Source: Roseobacter sp. HKCCD6576-2
GTDB lineage: Bacteria; Pseudomonadota; Alphaproteobacteria; Rhodobacterales; Rhodobacteraceae
Length of the DNA stretch: 64,000 nt
Assembly: GCF_013179285.1 (NCBI RefSeq)
Contig: NZ_WVNW01000001.1
Location: 806,001 to 870,000 of the forward strand
Reading direction: 5' to 3'
Shown here in pieces: positions 37,221 through 48,120 of this stretch. The notes beneath the pieces were generated by a model. It was not told where the DNA came from. It ran no database searches and saw only the letters and a list, made by a program, of their open reading frames with translations. The translations under genes were made by a program, and so were the position numbers. Every line of letters starts with the position of its first letter. The first letter of the stretch is position 1.

Positions 37221-38567
37221 ATGTCTGGCCGAACCAAACCGTTCTCGGGCTTTGAGTTTATGATCGCTTGGCGTTATCTGCGCGCCCGCCGCGCCGAGGG
37301 TGGCGTCAGCGTGATGACCTGGATCAGCTTCATTGGCATCGCTTTGGCGGTTATGGCGCTGATCGCGACCTTGGCCGTCCGCTCGGGCTTTCGCCATGAA
37401 TTTGTCGCGACGATTGTTGGCGCGAACCCGCATATCTCTGTTCTTGGGTTGGAGCGGTTCGACTATACCGAAGAAGAGCGCGCTTTGATCGACGCGAACC
37501 CGGATGTCGCGGCGGCCTTGGCCGGGCGCGCGGCCACCACACGCACAATTGAAGCACCGCAAGCGGTGGCCGACGCGGTCCGCGCAGTGGCCGGTGTCGA
37601 ACATGCCGCCGCCGTCATTCGCGCCGAGGTCATGGCGAGCGCGCGGGCCGAAAATACGCTAGGCCAAGTGATTGGGATCACGGCCGAAGACTTGGCCACC
37701 GTGCCTTTGGTGCGCGAGCCGGAAGCCGCCTTTGGCGATTTGCAGCGTTTCAACGAGGGTGTCGCAATTGGCGAGGGCGTGGCGCGGCGTTTGGGGCTGC
37801 GGATCGGCGATACGATCCGCCTGACCTCACCGACGGGCGCGCAGACTGTCGGCGGGCGGGCCGCCCGGATCGGAGGTTATGAGGTCGTCTATGTGTTCCG
37901 GGTGGGCCGGTGGGACATCGACAATGTGCGCATCTATATGCCCTTTGCCGAGGCGCAGAGCTTCTTTGGCCGCGATGGCGTGGCCGATAGCATTGACGTG
38001 GCAGTCGGCGATCCCGAGTCCGTCGAAGAGGTGGTTTGGGAGGTGTCCCAAGCGGCGGGGCAGGGCACCTATGTCCGCACCTGGCAGGACAGTTCCGGAG
38101 CGTATCTGCAAGCCTTGCAGATGGAAGACAACATCATGTTCGTCATCCTCTCGATCCTGGTTTTGATCGCAACGATGAACATTGTCTCCGGCCTGATCAT
38201 GCTGGTGAAAAACAAGAGCCACGATATTGGGATTCTGCGAACTGTGGGCCTGAGCGAAGGCTCGATCCTGCGGGTGTTCTTTATCTGCGGCTCCGCCATT
38301 GGGCTCGCGGGCACGGTTGTGGGCGTGGCGCTTGGCTGCGCCTTTGCGATCTGGATTGACCCGATCTTCAGCTTTGTGAACTGGGTCGCGGGTGGCGGTG
38401 TTTGGGACCCATCGGTCCGGCTTTTGTCGCAACTGCCCGCACGGCTTGAATGGGGCGATGTGATGTCGGCGGTCACGCTGTCTTTGGGCCTGTCTTTTGT
38501 CGTGACGATCTTCCCCGCCCGCCGCGCGGCGCGGATGAACCCGGTGGAGGCGCTGCGCTATGAGTAA
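37221..38567 (+). CDS. LolC/LolE-family lipoprotein-releasing permease
   Basis: A 448-residue inner-membrane protein with one N-terminal membrane segment, a large periplasmic MacB-like domain (about residues 50-290) and three C-terminal segments. The start [37 protein letters not shown] is characteristic of LolC/E. With LolD it extracts lipoproteins from the inner membrane for delivery to LolA. The single permease gene suggests a LolF-like homodimer, as in many alphaproteobacteria. It overlaps lolD by 8 bases. Confidence 0.93.
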   Translation: MSGRTKPFSGFEFMIAWRYLRARRAEGGVSVMTWISFIGIALAVMALIATLAVRSGFRHEFVATIVGANPHISVLGLERFDYTEEERALIDANPDVAAALAGRAATTRTIEAPQAVADAVRAVAGVEHAAAVIRAEVMASARAENTLGQVIGITAEDLATVPLVREPEAAFGDLQRFNEGVAIGEGVARRLGLRIGDTIRLTSPTGAQTVGGRAARIGGYEVVYVFRVGRWDIDNVRIYMPFAEAQSFFGRDGVADSIDVAVGDPESVEEVVWEVSQAAGQGTYVRTWQDSSGAYLQALQMEDNIMFVILSILVLIATMNIVSGLIMLVKNKSHDIGILRTVGLSEGSILRVFFICGSAIGLAGTVVGVALGCAFAIWIDPIFSFVNWVAGGGVWDPSVRLLSQLPARLEWGDVMSAVTLSLGLSFVVTIFPARRAARMNPVEALRYE

Positions 38568-39255
38568 GCCAGTGTTGCGCCTCGATGGGATCGAGAAGGG
38601 CTACAATCACGGATTGCCGAATGAAATCCGCGTGTTGCGCGGAGCCTCCGTGGAGGTGCAACCGGGCGAGATCGTTGCGCTGGTCGCGCCTTCGGGTGCC
38701 GGGAAGTCGACGCTTCTCCATATCGCCGGTCTGCTCGATACTCAGGATGCAGGCGTGGTCGAAATCGCGGGTGTGGATCAGGGCCAAGCGTCTGATCGGG
38801 CGCGGACCGCGGCGCGGCGCGGACAGATCGGGTTTATCTATCAGTTCCACCATCTGCTGCCGGAGTTCACGGCGGCTGAGAATATCGTGCTGCCGCAACT
38901 GGCCCATGGGGCGCCCCGCGCCGAGGCCGAGGCGCATGCGCAAGAGCTATTGGAAAGCGTCGGCGTGGGAGACCGCGCCAGCCATCGGCCCGCCGCGATG
39001 TCGGGCGGCGAACAACAGCGCGTTGCGTTCTGCCGCGCTTTGGCGAACCGACCTGCCTTGCTTTTGGCGGATGAGCCAACCGGAAACCTTGATCCAGCGA
39101 CGTCGGATCGCGTGTTCGATGCCTTAATGGGGCTGGTGCGCGGGCGCGGGCTTGGCGCGCTGATCGCGACGCATAATCTGGAGCTGGCCGGGCGAATGGA
39201 TCGCGTCTTGCGGCTTGACGGTGGCGTTCTTATGGATGCGCCCGAGGCGGTCTGA
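38560..39255 (+). CDS. lolD: LolD lipoprotein-releasing ABC ATPase
   Basis: A 231-residue ATP-binding subunit with Walker [13 protein letters not shown] (about 45-56), signature [15 protein letters not shown] (about 147-161), Walker [13 protein letters not shown] and the switch His in IATHNLEL. It powers lipoprotein release with the LolC/E-like permease encoded just upstream, whose 3' end it overlaps. The many lipoproteins in this window are candidate substrates of this system. Confidence 0.95.
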   Translation: MSKPVLRLDGIEKGYNHGLPNEIRVLRGASVEVQPGEIVALVAPSGAGKSTLLHIAGLLDTQDAGVVEIAGVDQGQASDRARTAARRGQIGFIYQFHHLLPEFTAAENIVLPQLAHGAPRAEAEAHAQELLESVGVGDRASHRPAAMSGGEQQRVAFCRALANRPALLLADEPTGNLDPATSDRVFDALMGLVRGRGLGALIATHNLELAGRMDRVLRLDGGVLMDAPEAV

Positions 39256-39277
39256 CCGCGGCCGCGTGTTAAGCGGC

Positions 39278-40228
39278 CTAACTGTCGCCCTCGAACCAGG
39301 TCACAATCGCATCAAGGATGCCATCGCGCATCGCCGGGGCCTCCATAAGCACCTCATGCTCGGCCCCTTTGATCAAATCAAGCCGTCCGCCAGGCCAATG
39401 CGCCATGCGAGCTTTGATGGCGCTTGGTTCCACGATCCGCTCCAACTCTCCTAAGATCGTCAGCGCCGGTGTGTCAGGCGCAGGCATCGCGAGCAAGGTG
39501 CTGCTCTCGCGCAGCGCGGCATTAACCCATCGGATAGAGGGGCCGCCGAGCGCCAGATCCGGATGCTCTGCCACTTGTCGTGACATGTAGTCGAAATTGT
39601 CCCGATCCGAGGTCAGCGGGTTGTCTTCAAACGCCATTGGCTCCGCAGGGCCTGTCGTGGGCGCAAATTTGGTGTCAAGGCCAAGCGGGCCGCTCAACCC
39701 CATCACGATCCCAGAGATCGAACGGAGAAACGGCGACATCTGAATGCCCCACATCGGTGCGGTGAACACCGCGCGCGTGATCGGCAACCCGTCATGCAAC
39801 GCCCTGAGCCCAATGGCCCCGCCCATCGAATGACCGATCAGAAACCAAGGCTTCGGTGGCGCGATCTGGTCCAGCACTTGGCGCATGGCCGCCACATCTT
39901 CGCGATACTCATCGAAGCTGACTACATGGCCCATATCGCGGCGATGCGCAGGGCGGTCGGCAAGGCCCTGGCCGCGCCAGTCGATCGCGACCATACCATA
40001 ACCGCGCGCGACCATGTCTCGCGCCAACCGTCCGTATTTCTCGATATACTCCGTGCGGCCCGGGAACATCAGGATGGTGCCTTTGTCGCCTCCGGGCCAA
40101 TGACCAACCCGAATCCGCGTGCCGTCTTTGGCGCGGACCCACCAGGCGCCCGCCTCATCCGGCCCATCGGCCACATCGGCCAGATAGGGGGCGGGCTCAA
40201 TCGCGGTGTCGACAGGATCGGCCAACAT
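39278..40228 (-). CDS. Alpha/beta hydrolase, lysophospholipase/monoglyceride-lipase-like
   Basis: A 316-residue alpha/beta hydrolase of the Hydrolase_4 group. The oxyanion region is FPGRTEYIEKYGR, the nucleophile elbow is GHSMGG (about 119-124), and a late Asp and His (AEHEVLME near 290) complete a triad. Such enzymes hydrolyse lysophospholipids or monoacylglycerols. ATG 40228 is given; a GTG immediately before is also possible. It follows the SCP2 gene after about six bases and is probably cotranscribed with it. Confidence 0.9.
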   Translation of the reverse strand: MLADPVDTAIEPAPYLADVADGPDEAGAWWVRAKDGTRIRVGHWPGGDKGTILMFPGRTEYIEKYGRLARDMVARGYGMVAIDWRGQGLADRPAHRRDMGHVVSFDEYREDVAAMRQVLDQIAPPKPWFLIGHSMGGAIGLRALHDGLPITRAVFTAPMWGIQMSPFLRSISGIVMGLSGPLGLDTKFAPTTGPAEPMAFEDNPLTSDRDNFDYMSRQVAEHPDLALGGPSIRWVNAALRESSTLLAMPAPDTPALTILGELERIVEPSAIKARMAHWPGGRLDLIKGAEHEVLMEAPAMRDGILDAIVTWFEGDS

Positions 40229-40234
40229 CACATG

Positions 40235-40528
40235 TCAGCCGAGCGCGCCGCCGAGGCGCATGGCCGCGCCCATATCGCCATCAACCTTCAGGCGCCCGCC
40301 CATGAAGGCGGCGGTCGGGTTCAGGTCCCCGGCGAGGATTTCTTGAAATGTGTCGGCATCGGCGGTCATCGTCACATCGGCTTCGGCCCCGTCTTCGGCG
40401 GCGCGCACGCCCGAGCCGTCGACAACAATCGCGCCTTCACCTTCGATGACAAACATGGCGCTGCCGTCGAACCCATCGCCGAGTTTCGCGCTTAGAGCCG
40501 CTACGGCACCGGTAATCACATCGCTCAT
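40235..40528 (-). CDS. SCP2 sterol-carrier-domain protein
   Basis: A 97-residue single-domain SCP2 protein, with the typical core (GSAMFVIEGEGAIVVDGSGV, then DVTMTADADTFQEILAGDLNPTAAFMGGRLKVDGDMGAAMRLG). It binds lipids or acyl-CoA in a hydrophobic tunnel. AAGGAGATTTT precedes the ATG at 40528, which decides the start over a TTG/ATG further upstream. Its place before a lipase-like hydrolase gene suggests shared lipid handling. Confidence 0.92.
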   Translation of the reverse strand: MSDVITGAVAALSAKLGDGFDGSAMFVIEGEGAIVVDGSGVRAAEDGAEADVTMTADADTFQEILAGDLNPTAAFMGGRLKVDGDMGAAMRLGGALG

Positions 40529-40602
40529 GAAAATCTCCTTCCCGTCGATCACGCGGCTTTGTTCTGGAACCTGCGTGTCAGAATGCTACAGTCAAAAGCA
40601 GA

Positions 40603-41163
40603 ATGAGAGCATTCGTCATCATACACAACACTCTCCTTGCGGCAGTTTTGACCATGTCGGCGGGAACCGGCTTGGCCTTTGCGCAAAACGACCGCTTGGA
40701 AGAATTGTTTGAGCGGCTCCAAATCCCGGATTTGGGCAATTGGGAGTTGGTGGAAGAAGAGATTTACCAACGCTGGTCAATCTCCGGCTCGGCCTCGGCG
40801 GATTTCCTGTTGATGCGGGGGCGCGAGGCGCTGGATGAGGGCGATCTGGACGCGGCGCTTGATCACCTGACTGCGTTGACGGATCATGCGCCGGATTTCG
40901 CCGAAGGTTGGAATGCGCGCGCCACAGCCTATTTCCGGATGGGCATGTATGGCCCCTCAATTGCCGATGTGCAGCAAGTCCTGGCCCTCAATCCACGCCA
41001 TTTCGGAGCGTTGACGGGACTGGGGCTTATGTTGGAGGAAATGGGCGAATTCGACGCCGCGTTGGAGGCTTTTGAGAGCGCGCAAGCTATACATCCACAC
41101 CGGCCCGACATAAATCAGGCGGTGGATCGGTTGAACCGGATGCTTGAGGGCGAAACCCTCTAG
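40603..41163 (+). CDS. Exported TPR-repeat protein
   Basis: A 186-residue protein with a signal peptide (about residues 1-27, ending near GLAFAQND) and three TPR-like helical pairs from about residue 65 to 175, including FAEGWNARATAYFRMGMYGPSIADVQQVL. It probably acts in the periplasm as a protein-interaction scaffold. It is 53 bases upstream of the helicase gene, in the same direction. No catalytic domain. Confidence 0.85.
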   Translation: MRAFVIIHNTLLAAVLTMSAGTGLAFAQNDRLEELFERLQIPDLGNWELVEEEIYQRWSISGSASADFLLMRGREALDEGDLDAALDHLTALTDHAPDFAEGWNARATAYFRMGMYGPSIADVQQVLALNPRHFGALTGLGLMLEEMGEFDAALEAFESAQAIHPHRPDINQAVDRLNRMLEGETL

Positions 41164-41216
41164 ATTTTCAGAATAAGGGCCGAAAGGGGCTGCCCTTCGC
41201 CGGGTGGTCAGGCAGA

Positions 41217-44089
<2,873 letters not shown>

Positions 44090-44093
<4 letters not shown>

Positions 44094-44455
44094 CTGAGGC
44101 GGTCAAAGACCGGCTGGACAAGTGGCTCTGGCAGGCGCGGTTCTTCAAGACCCGGAGCCTGGCCACGAAAACCGTGTCGGGCGGCCATGTGCGCGTCAAT
44201 GGCGAGAAGGTGCAGAAAAAGGCAACCTCGATCGGGCCCGGTGATGTGTTGACCTTCCCGCAGGGTCGGATGATCCGCGTGGTTCGGATCGTCGCCTTGG
44301 CGACCCGCCGTGGCCCTGCGCCCGAGGCACAGGCGCTCTATGACGATCTGACCCCGCCTGCGGAGCCAATCCCCGAACGTGTCGGTGCGCGCCCCACCAA
44401 GAAAGCGCGGCGCGATCTGGAGGCGTTCCGAGACGATGACCCCGATAGGGTCTAG
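44090..44455 (+). CDS. S4-domain RNA-binding protein (Hsp15/HslR-like), CTG start
   Basis: A 121-residue protein with the S4 fold RLDKWLWQARFFKTRSLATKTV and GGHVRVNGEKVQKKATSIGPGDVL, like the heat-shock protein Hsp15 that rescues stalled 50S subunits. The S4 domain begins right after the in-frame stop at 44084-44086, and no ATG, GTG or TTG lies between. CTG 44090 overlaps the helicase stop as CTGA and has AAGGA (44079-44083) six bases before it. The next standard start, GTG 44174, would delete half of the S4 domain. Translational coupling to the helicase is likely. Confidence 0.8.
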
Positions 44456-44556
44456 CCGCCAGAGTGGATCATAATCGGGCAACGGCGTCGCACCCATCTT
44501 GCAACTTTTGTGGGGGTTGCGTAGCTAACGATTGACCAAGTCTGCCGAGTCTCCTG

Positions 44557-44892
44557 ATGACCTATATCGTTACCGACAACTGCATCGCCTGCAAATACAC
44601 CGATTGCGTGGAGGTTTGCCCCGTGGATTGCTTCTACGAGGGTGAGAACATGCTGGTCATCCATCCTGATGAATGTATCGATTGTGGCGTGTGCGAACCG
44701 GAATGCCCGGCTGATGCGATCCGCCCCGATACCGAGCCGGATATGGAGACCTGGGTCGAATTCAACCGCAAGTGGTCCGAAGCCTGGCCGGTGATCATCA
44801 CCAAGAAAGATCAGCTGCCAAATGCGGATGAGATGGACGGCAAACCCGGCAAGATGGAGCTGTTTTCCGAGGCGCCGGGCGAAGGTGGTTGA
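44557..44892 (+). CDS. fdxA: Seven-iron ferredoxin FdxA
   Basis: A 111-residue ferredoxin with one 3Fe-4S and one 4Fe-4S cluster. The Cys pattern is in [17 protein letters not shown] (residues 9-25) and [12 protein letters not shown] (about 40-51), with a C-terminal extension. It transfers electrons at low potential; partners are unknown. This helicase, S4, fdxA, carD order is frequently seen in alphaproteobacteria. Confidence 0.96.
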   Translation: MTYIVTDNCIACKYTDCVEVCPVDCFYEGENMLVIHPDECIDCGVCEPECPADAIRPDTEPDMETWVEFNRKWSEAWPVIITKKDQLPNADEMDGKPGKMELFSEAPGEGG

Positions 44893-44952
44893 CCGATTCG
44901 CATCTGCGATGCAGATTTAGAGATATGAAATCTCTGTTGCACCGCAGCATAA

Positions 44953-44972
44953 CCCTGTAAAAACAGGGCTGT
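44953..44972 (+). terminator. Weak hairpin after fdxA
   Basis: Six-base stem CCCTGT/ACAGGG with an AAAA loop, followed by CTGTTT, 61 bases after the ferredoxin stop. It may be a weak terminator; the poor T-tract lowers confidence. Confidence 0.4.
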
Positions 44973-45101
44973 TTGGCCTGTGCGCGGCGTCAGATTTTGA
45001 AACCTTCGTTTTTTATGCTATATATCTGTTACAAATAGAGTTGTGACACGCGCCGCGGGGCTGCTGCCCGCGATGAGATATCAGGACATAAGAATCCGCT
45101 T

Positions 45102-45122
45102 GTGGAAAGCCTGTCTTTCCAC
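45102..45122 (+). other. Perfect hairpin in the carD leader
   Basis: Eight-base stem GTGGAAAG (45102-45109) and CTTTCCAC (45115-45122) with loop CCTGT, 49 bases before the carD start. There is no T-tract directly after it, so it may stabilise or regulate the leader rather than terminate. Confidence 0.4.
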
Positions 45123-45170
45123 TGGCGTTTTTGTCGCCTGATGCTCGCGGGCCGAAAGAGGAAGACATAT

Positions 45171-45686
45171 ATGAGCAAAGCACGCAAATCTCGGGATTTC
45201 AGCCCTAACGAATACGTGGTGTACCCTGCGCATGGCGTGGGACAGATCGTATCGATCGAAGAGCAAGAGATTGCTGGGATGACGCTTGAGCTGTTCGTGA
45301 TCTCGTTTGAGAAAGACAAAATGACCCTGCGTGTGCCGACCGCCAAGGCCACCGAAGTGGGCATGCGCTCACTCTCGAGCCCTGATGTGGTATCGAAAGC
45401 ACTTGATACGCTGAAGGGTAAGGCGCGCGTGAAACGGGCCATGTGGTCCCGCCGGGCGCAGGAATACGAGCAAAAGATCAACTCGGGCGATCTGATCGCG
45501 ATTGCCGAAGTCGTGCGGGATCTGCACCGCGCCGATGATCAGCGAGAGCAGAGCTATTCCGAACGTCAGCTTTACGAAGCGGCGCTTGAGCGTCTGACCC
45601 GCGAGTTGGCGGCTGTGAACGGCATGGATGAGGCTGGTGCGCAGAAGCGCGTCGACGATGTCTTGACGGCGCGCGCCGCCGCCTAA
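45171..45686 (+). CDS. carD: CarD-family transcription regulator
   Basis: A 171-residue CarD/CdnL-type protein: an N-terminal RNA-polymerase-interacting Tudor-like domain (YVVYPAHGVGQIVSIEEQEIAG, about residues 14-70) and a helical C-terminal domain that binds promoter DNA. It stabilises open complexes, notably at rRNA promoters. AGAGGAAG about 6 bases upstream decides ATG 45171 over an in-frame ATG at 45102. A strong terminator follows. Confidence 0.95.
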   Translation: MSKARKSRDFSPNEYVVYPAHGVGQIVSIEEQEIAGMTLELFVISFEKDKMTLRVPTAKATEVGMRSLSSPDVVSKALDTLKGKARVKRAMWSRRAQEYEQKINSGDLIAIAEVVRDLHRADDQREQSYSERQLYEAALERLTRELAAVNGMDEAGAQKRVDDVLTARAAA

Positions 45687-45700
45687 CCCGCTTGAAATTC

Positions 45701-45747
45701 AACAGAGAACGCCCGTCGCATTGCATTGCGGCGGGCGTTTCTGTTTT
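45701..45747 (+). terminator. Long intrinsic terminator after carD
   Basis: AACAGAGAACGCCCGTCGCA at 45701-45720 pairs with TTGCGGCGGGCGTTTCTGTT at 45726-45745 with few mismatches, and the right arm runs into TTTT. It starts 14 bases after the carD stop. Confidence 0.88.
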
Positions 45748-45909
45748 CGCGGCGGGCGCGACATCGGCATGATTGTGCTGATCTTTGATCAGCGTTGCGA
45801 TCAGACTGGCCATTGCCTCTGGGCTGGCCGAAGATTGAACCCGATCTGTGGTTGGTCCGACCCATTGAGGTAACAGGATCGGACGAAAGCACGTTGGAAA
45901 GGACGTAAC

Positions 45910-46182
45910 ATGTCGAAACTTCTTATGACCGTCATCGCGGCAAGCACGCTGTTTCTTGCAGGCTGCCAGATGAGCGACCAAGACCGCGCGAATCTCGGCC
46001 TTCTGGGCGGTGCTGCGGGCGGTGTTTTGCTGGCCGACGCTTTGGATGCCAATGATGAGTGGACCATTGTGGCCGGCGTGGCCGGTGCCGCCGCGGGCAC
46101 GTTGTTGGCTCGTAGCACGCAGCAGAATCGCTGCGCATATGCACGTGGCGACGGCACGATCTACTACGCTGCCTGCCCCTAA
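45910..46182 (+). CDS. Glycine-zipper lipoprotein
   Basis: A 90-residue lipoprotein with signal and lipobox FLAGC (Cys at residue 19), then a Gly/Ala-rich zipper (GLLGGAAGGVLLADAL and IVAGVAGAAAGTLLA) and a Cys-containing tail (NRCAYARGDGTIYYAAC). It resembles the 67-residue lipoprotein at 20141 in design but is a separate sequence. Outer-membrane location is inferred. It has terminators on both sides, so it is a one-gene unit. Confidence 0.82.
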   Translation: MSKLLMTVIAASTLFLAGCQMSDQDRANLGLLGGAAGGVLLADALDANDEWTIVAGVAGAAAGTLLARSTQQNRCAYARGDGTIYYAACP

Positions 46183-46210
46183 TCTGAGGCGCATCGTCAA
46201 GTCTCTAGCT

Positions 46211-46237
46211 GGGCCTCCTCACCGGGAGGCCCTTTTT
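46211..46237 (+). terminator. Intrinsic terminator after the glycine-zipper lipoprotein
   Basis: Eight-base stem GGGCCTCC (46211-46218) and GGAGGCCC (46225-46232) followed by TTTTT. The end touches the stop of the convergent cobS gene. Confidence 0.88.
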
Positions 46238-47012
46238 ATGTCAGAGCCGCAACCAAAACCGCCATCGCCGCAATCTCTGCCAATTGCTGGCTGGCGCCCA
46301 GGACATCGCCGGTTTGTCCACCGATCTTGGTTTTGGCCAGTGCACCAAGCCCGATGGCGACGGTGAACCCCACGAGAAGCGCCAAAAACCCTCCAAACCC
46401 CGCAAAGATCAGCGCCACGCCACCGGCCACGCTACATGCCAGCCATGTGGTGTCAGCGGCGGGGCGCCCGACAGCGCGCGCCAACCCGTCGGCGCGCGCC
46501 GGGGCCAGATGCGCCATCAGCGCGACCATCGGCGCACGGCTGATCGCCGCGCTCGCGATCAGCACGGGACCTGCACTGCCGTGATCCAAGGCGGCCGCGA
46601 TCAGCGACCATCGCGCCAGCAGGCTGAGGCCCAAGGCCAGAACACCATAGGTGCCGATCCGGCTATCGCGCATGATCTCCAGCCGCCGCTCGGGTGTCCA
46701 ACCGCCCCAGAACCCATCCGCCGTATCGGCCAAGCCATCTTCATGCAAAGCCCCACTGGCAATAATCAAAACGGTCAGTGTCAGGGCCGCGCAGACGCCA
46801 GTCGGCAGGCCAAAGGCCATCGCGATCCCACCCGTCAACGCGCCCAAAATGCCAAGGACGGCACCCGCCAGCGGCCAGGCCCACGCCGCCCGCGCTGCGC
46901 GGTTTTGGTCGCCCGACCATGGCAAGGGCAAGCGCGTCAGCAACCCCAGGGCCAGCCAGATATCGGCGGCCCGGATCAACGCCGTGTCGGATGTTCTGTC
47001 GCCTTCGGACAT
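46236..47012 (-). CDS. cobS: Adenosylcobinamide-GDP ribazoletransferase (cobalamin synthase)
   Basis: A 258-residue membrane enzyme joining adenosylcobinamide-GDP to alpha-ribazole in the last steps of B12 synthesis. The motif ASGALHEDGLADTADGFWGG (about residues 75-95) holds the acidic Mg2+ site, and RDSRIGTYG and LASQQ-type segments follow, with several membrane helices. ATG 47012 fits the family start; the open frame upstream lies across the divergent cobT start. The divergent cobT gene makes its substrate. Confidence 0.93.
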   Translation of the reverse strand: MSEGDRTSDTALIRAADIWLALGLLTRLPLPWSGDQNRAARAAWAWPLAGAVLGILGALTGGIAMAFGLPTGVCAALTLTVLIIASGALHEDGLADTADGFWGGWTPERRLEIMRDSRIGTYGVLALGLSLLARWSLIAAALDHGSAGPVLIASAAISRAPMVALMAHLAPARADGLARAVGRPAADTTWLACSVAGGVALIFAGFGGFLALLVGFTVAIGLGALAKTKIGGQTGDVLGASQQLAEIAAMAVLVAALT

Positions 47013-47082
47013 CAAATAGGCCTTTCTGTCGCGTGGCGTGTGATCAAGCTTGCGATAAACACCAAAGCCAACGTGATCGCAA

Positions 47083-48117
47083 ATGAAAGACATCGCCGCC
47101 ATGATCCAAGCTCCCGATAGCCCCGCCGCGTTTCGTGCAGCGTTAACCGCCGCGCCGAGTTCGGACGGGGCGGCCATCGCTGAGGCGCAAGCGCGCAATG
47201 GGCAACTCACCAAGCCGCCGGGCGCTCTTGGTCGGTTGGAGGATTTGGCGATCTGGTATGCGGGGTGGCGGTCGAACCCGCGCCCAACAATCGCTTCACC
47301 GCAAGCGCTTGTCTTTGCAGGTAATCACGGCGTGGTTGCGCGGGGAGTCAGTGCTTTCCCGGCGGAGGTCACCGTGCAGATGGTGGCCAATTTCGAGGCG
47401 GGCGGGGCCGCGATCAACCAACTCTGCAAGTCTGCCGGTGCGGATTTGAGCGTTCACCCGTTGGAGCTTGACCGCCCGACCGCCGATTTTACCCAAGGTC
47501 CTGCGATGAGTGAGGCCGAGCTAATGGCCGCTATCGGTGTCGGTTGGGCCGCCGTCAATCCGGAGGCGGATCTTCTGATCACCGGCGAAATGGGGATTGG
47601 GAACACCACATCCGCCGCAGCCATCGCATTCGCGCTCTATGGGGGCGAGGCCAGCGATTGGACCGGTCGGGGCACGGGTGTGGACGATGCAGGGCTTGCG
47701 CTGAAAACCCAAGTGGTGGCTGATGGGCTGGCCGCCAATCCAAGTGCCGCCACCGACGGGCTGGAGGCGCTGCGGTGTCTTGGCGGGCGCGAACTGGCCG
47801 CGATGGTCGGCGCGATTGCCCATGCCCGCGTCTTGCGCATACCGGTGATTTTGGATGGGTTCATTTGTACCGCTGCCGCCGCCGCCCTGGCCAAGGCCGT
47901 GCCCGGCGCGCTGGATCATGCGGTGGCGGGGCACCTTTCTGCGGAACATGCGCATGGGCCGCTCCTAACCGCGCTTGGCAAAGAGCCACTTCTGGCGCTT
48001 GGCATGCGGCTGGGCGAGGGCAGTGGCGCGGCTTTGGCGATCCAGGTTCTGAAAGGCGCCTTGGCCTGCCATTCCGGCATGGCAACCTTTGCAGAGGCCG
48101 GTGTCGCAGCGGGTTAG
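47083..48117 (+). CDS. cobT: Nicotinate-nucleotide--dimethylbenzimidazole phosphoribosyltransferase
   Basis: A 344-residue enzyme making alpha-ribazole phosphate, the lower ligand precursor of B12. Signature segments are [14 protein letters not shown] near residue 40, [30 protein letters not shown] (about 168-181) and the catalytic-Glu region [12 protein letters not shown] near 310. The start is ATG 47083 or ATG 47101; neither has a clear ribosome-binding site. It is divergent from cobS with 70 bases between. Confidence 0.95.
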   Translation: MKDIAAMIQAPDSPAAFRAALTAAPSSDGAAIAEAQARNGQLTKPPGALGRLEDLAIWYAGWRSNPRPTIASPQALVFAGNHGVVARGVSAFPAEVTVQMVANFEAGGAAINQLCKSAGADLSVHPLELDRPTADFTQGPAMSEAELMAAIGVGWAAVNPEADLLITGEMGIGNTTSAAAIAFALYGGEASDWTGRGTGVDDAGLALKTQVVADGLAANPSAATDGLEALRCLGGRELAAMVGAIAHARVLRIPVILDGFICTAAAAALAKAVPGALDHAVAGHLSAEHAHGPLLTALGKEPLLALGMRLGEGSGAALAIQVLKGALACHSGMATFAEAGVAAG

Positions 48118-48120
48118 AGC

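Noticed and set aside
37221-39255. LolC/E and LolD considered as a MacB-type export pair or cell-division FtsEX pair
   Set aside because: The N-terminal pattern, length and order match the lipoprotein-release transporter; no FtsEX or MacA features are present.
46980-47110. A possible cobalamin riboswitch at the cobS/cobT genes
   Set aside because: Only 70 bases separate the divergent starts and no B12-box-like sequence is seen; the mutase upstream region also lacks one.
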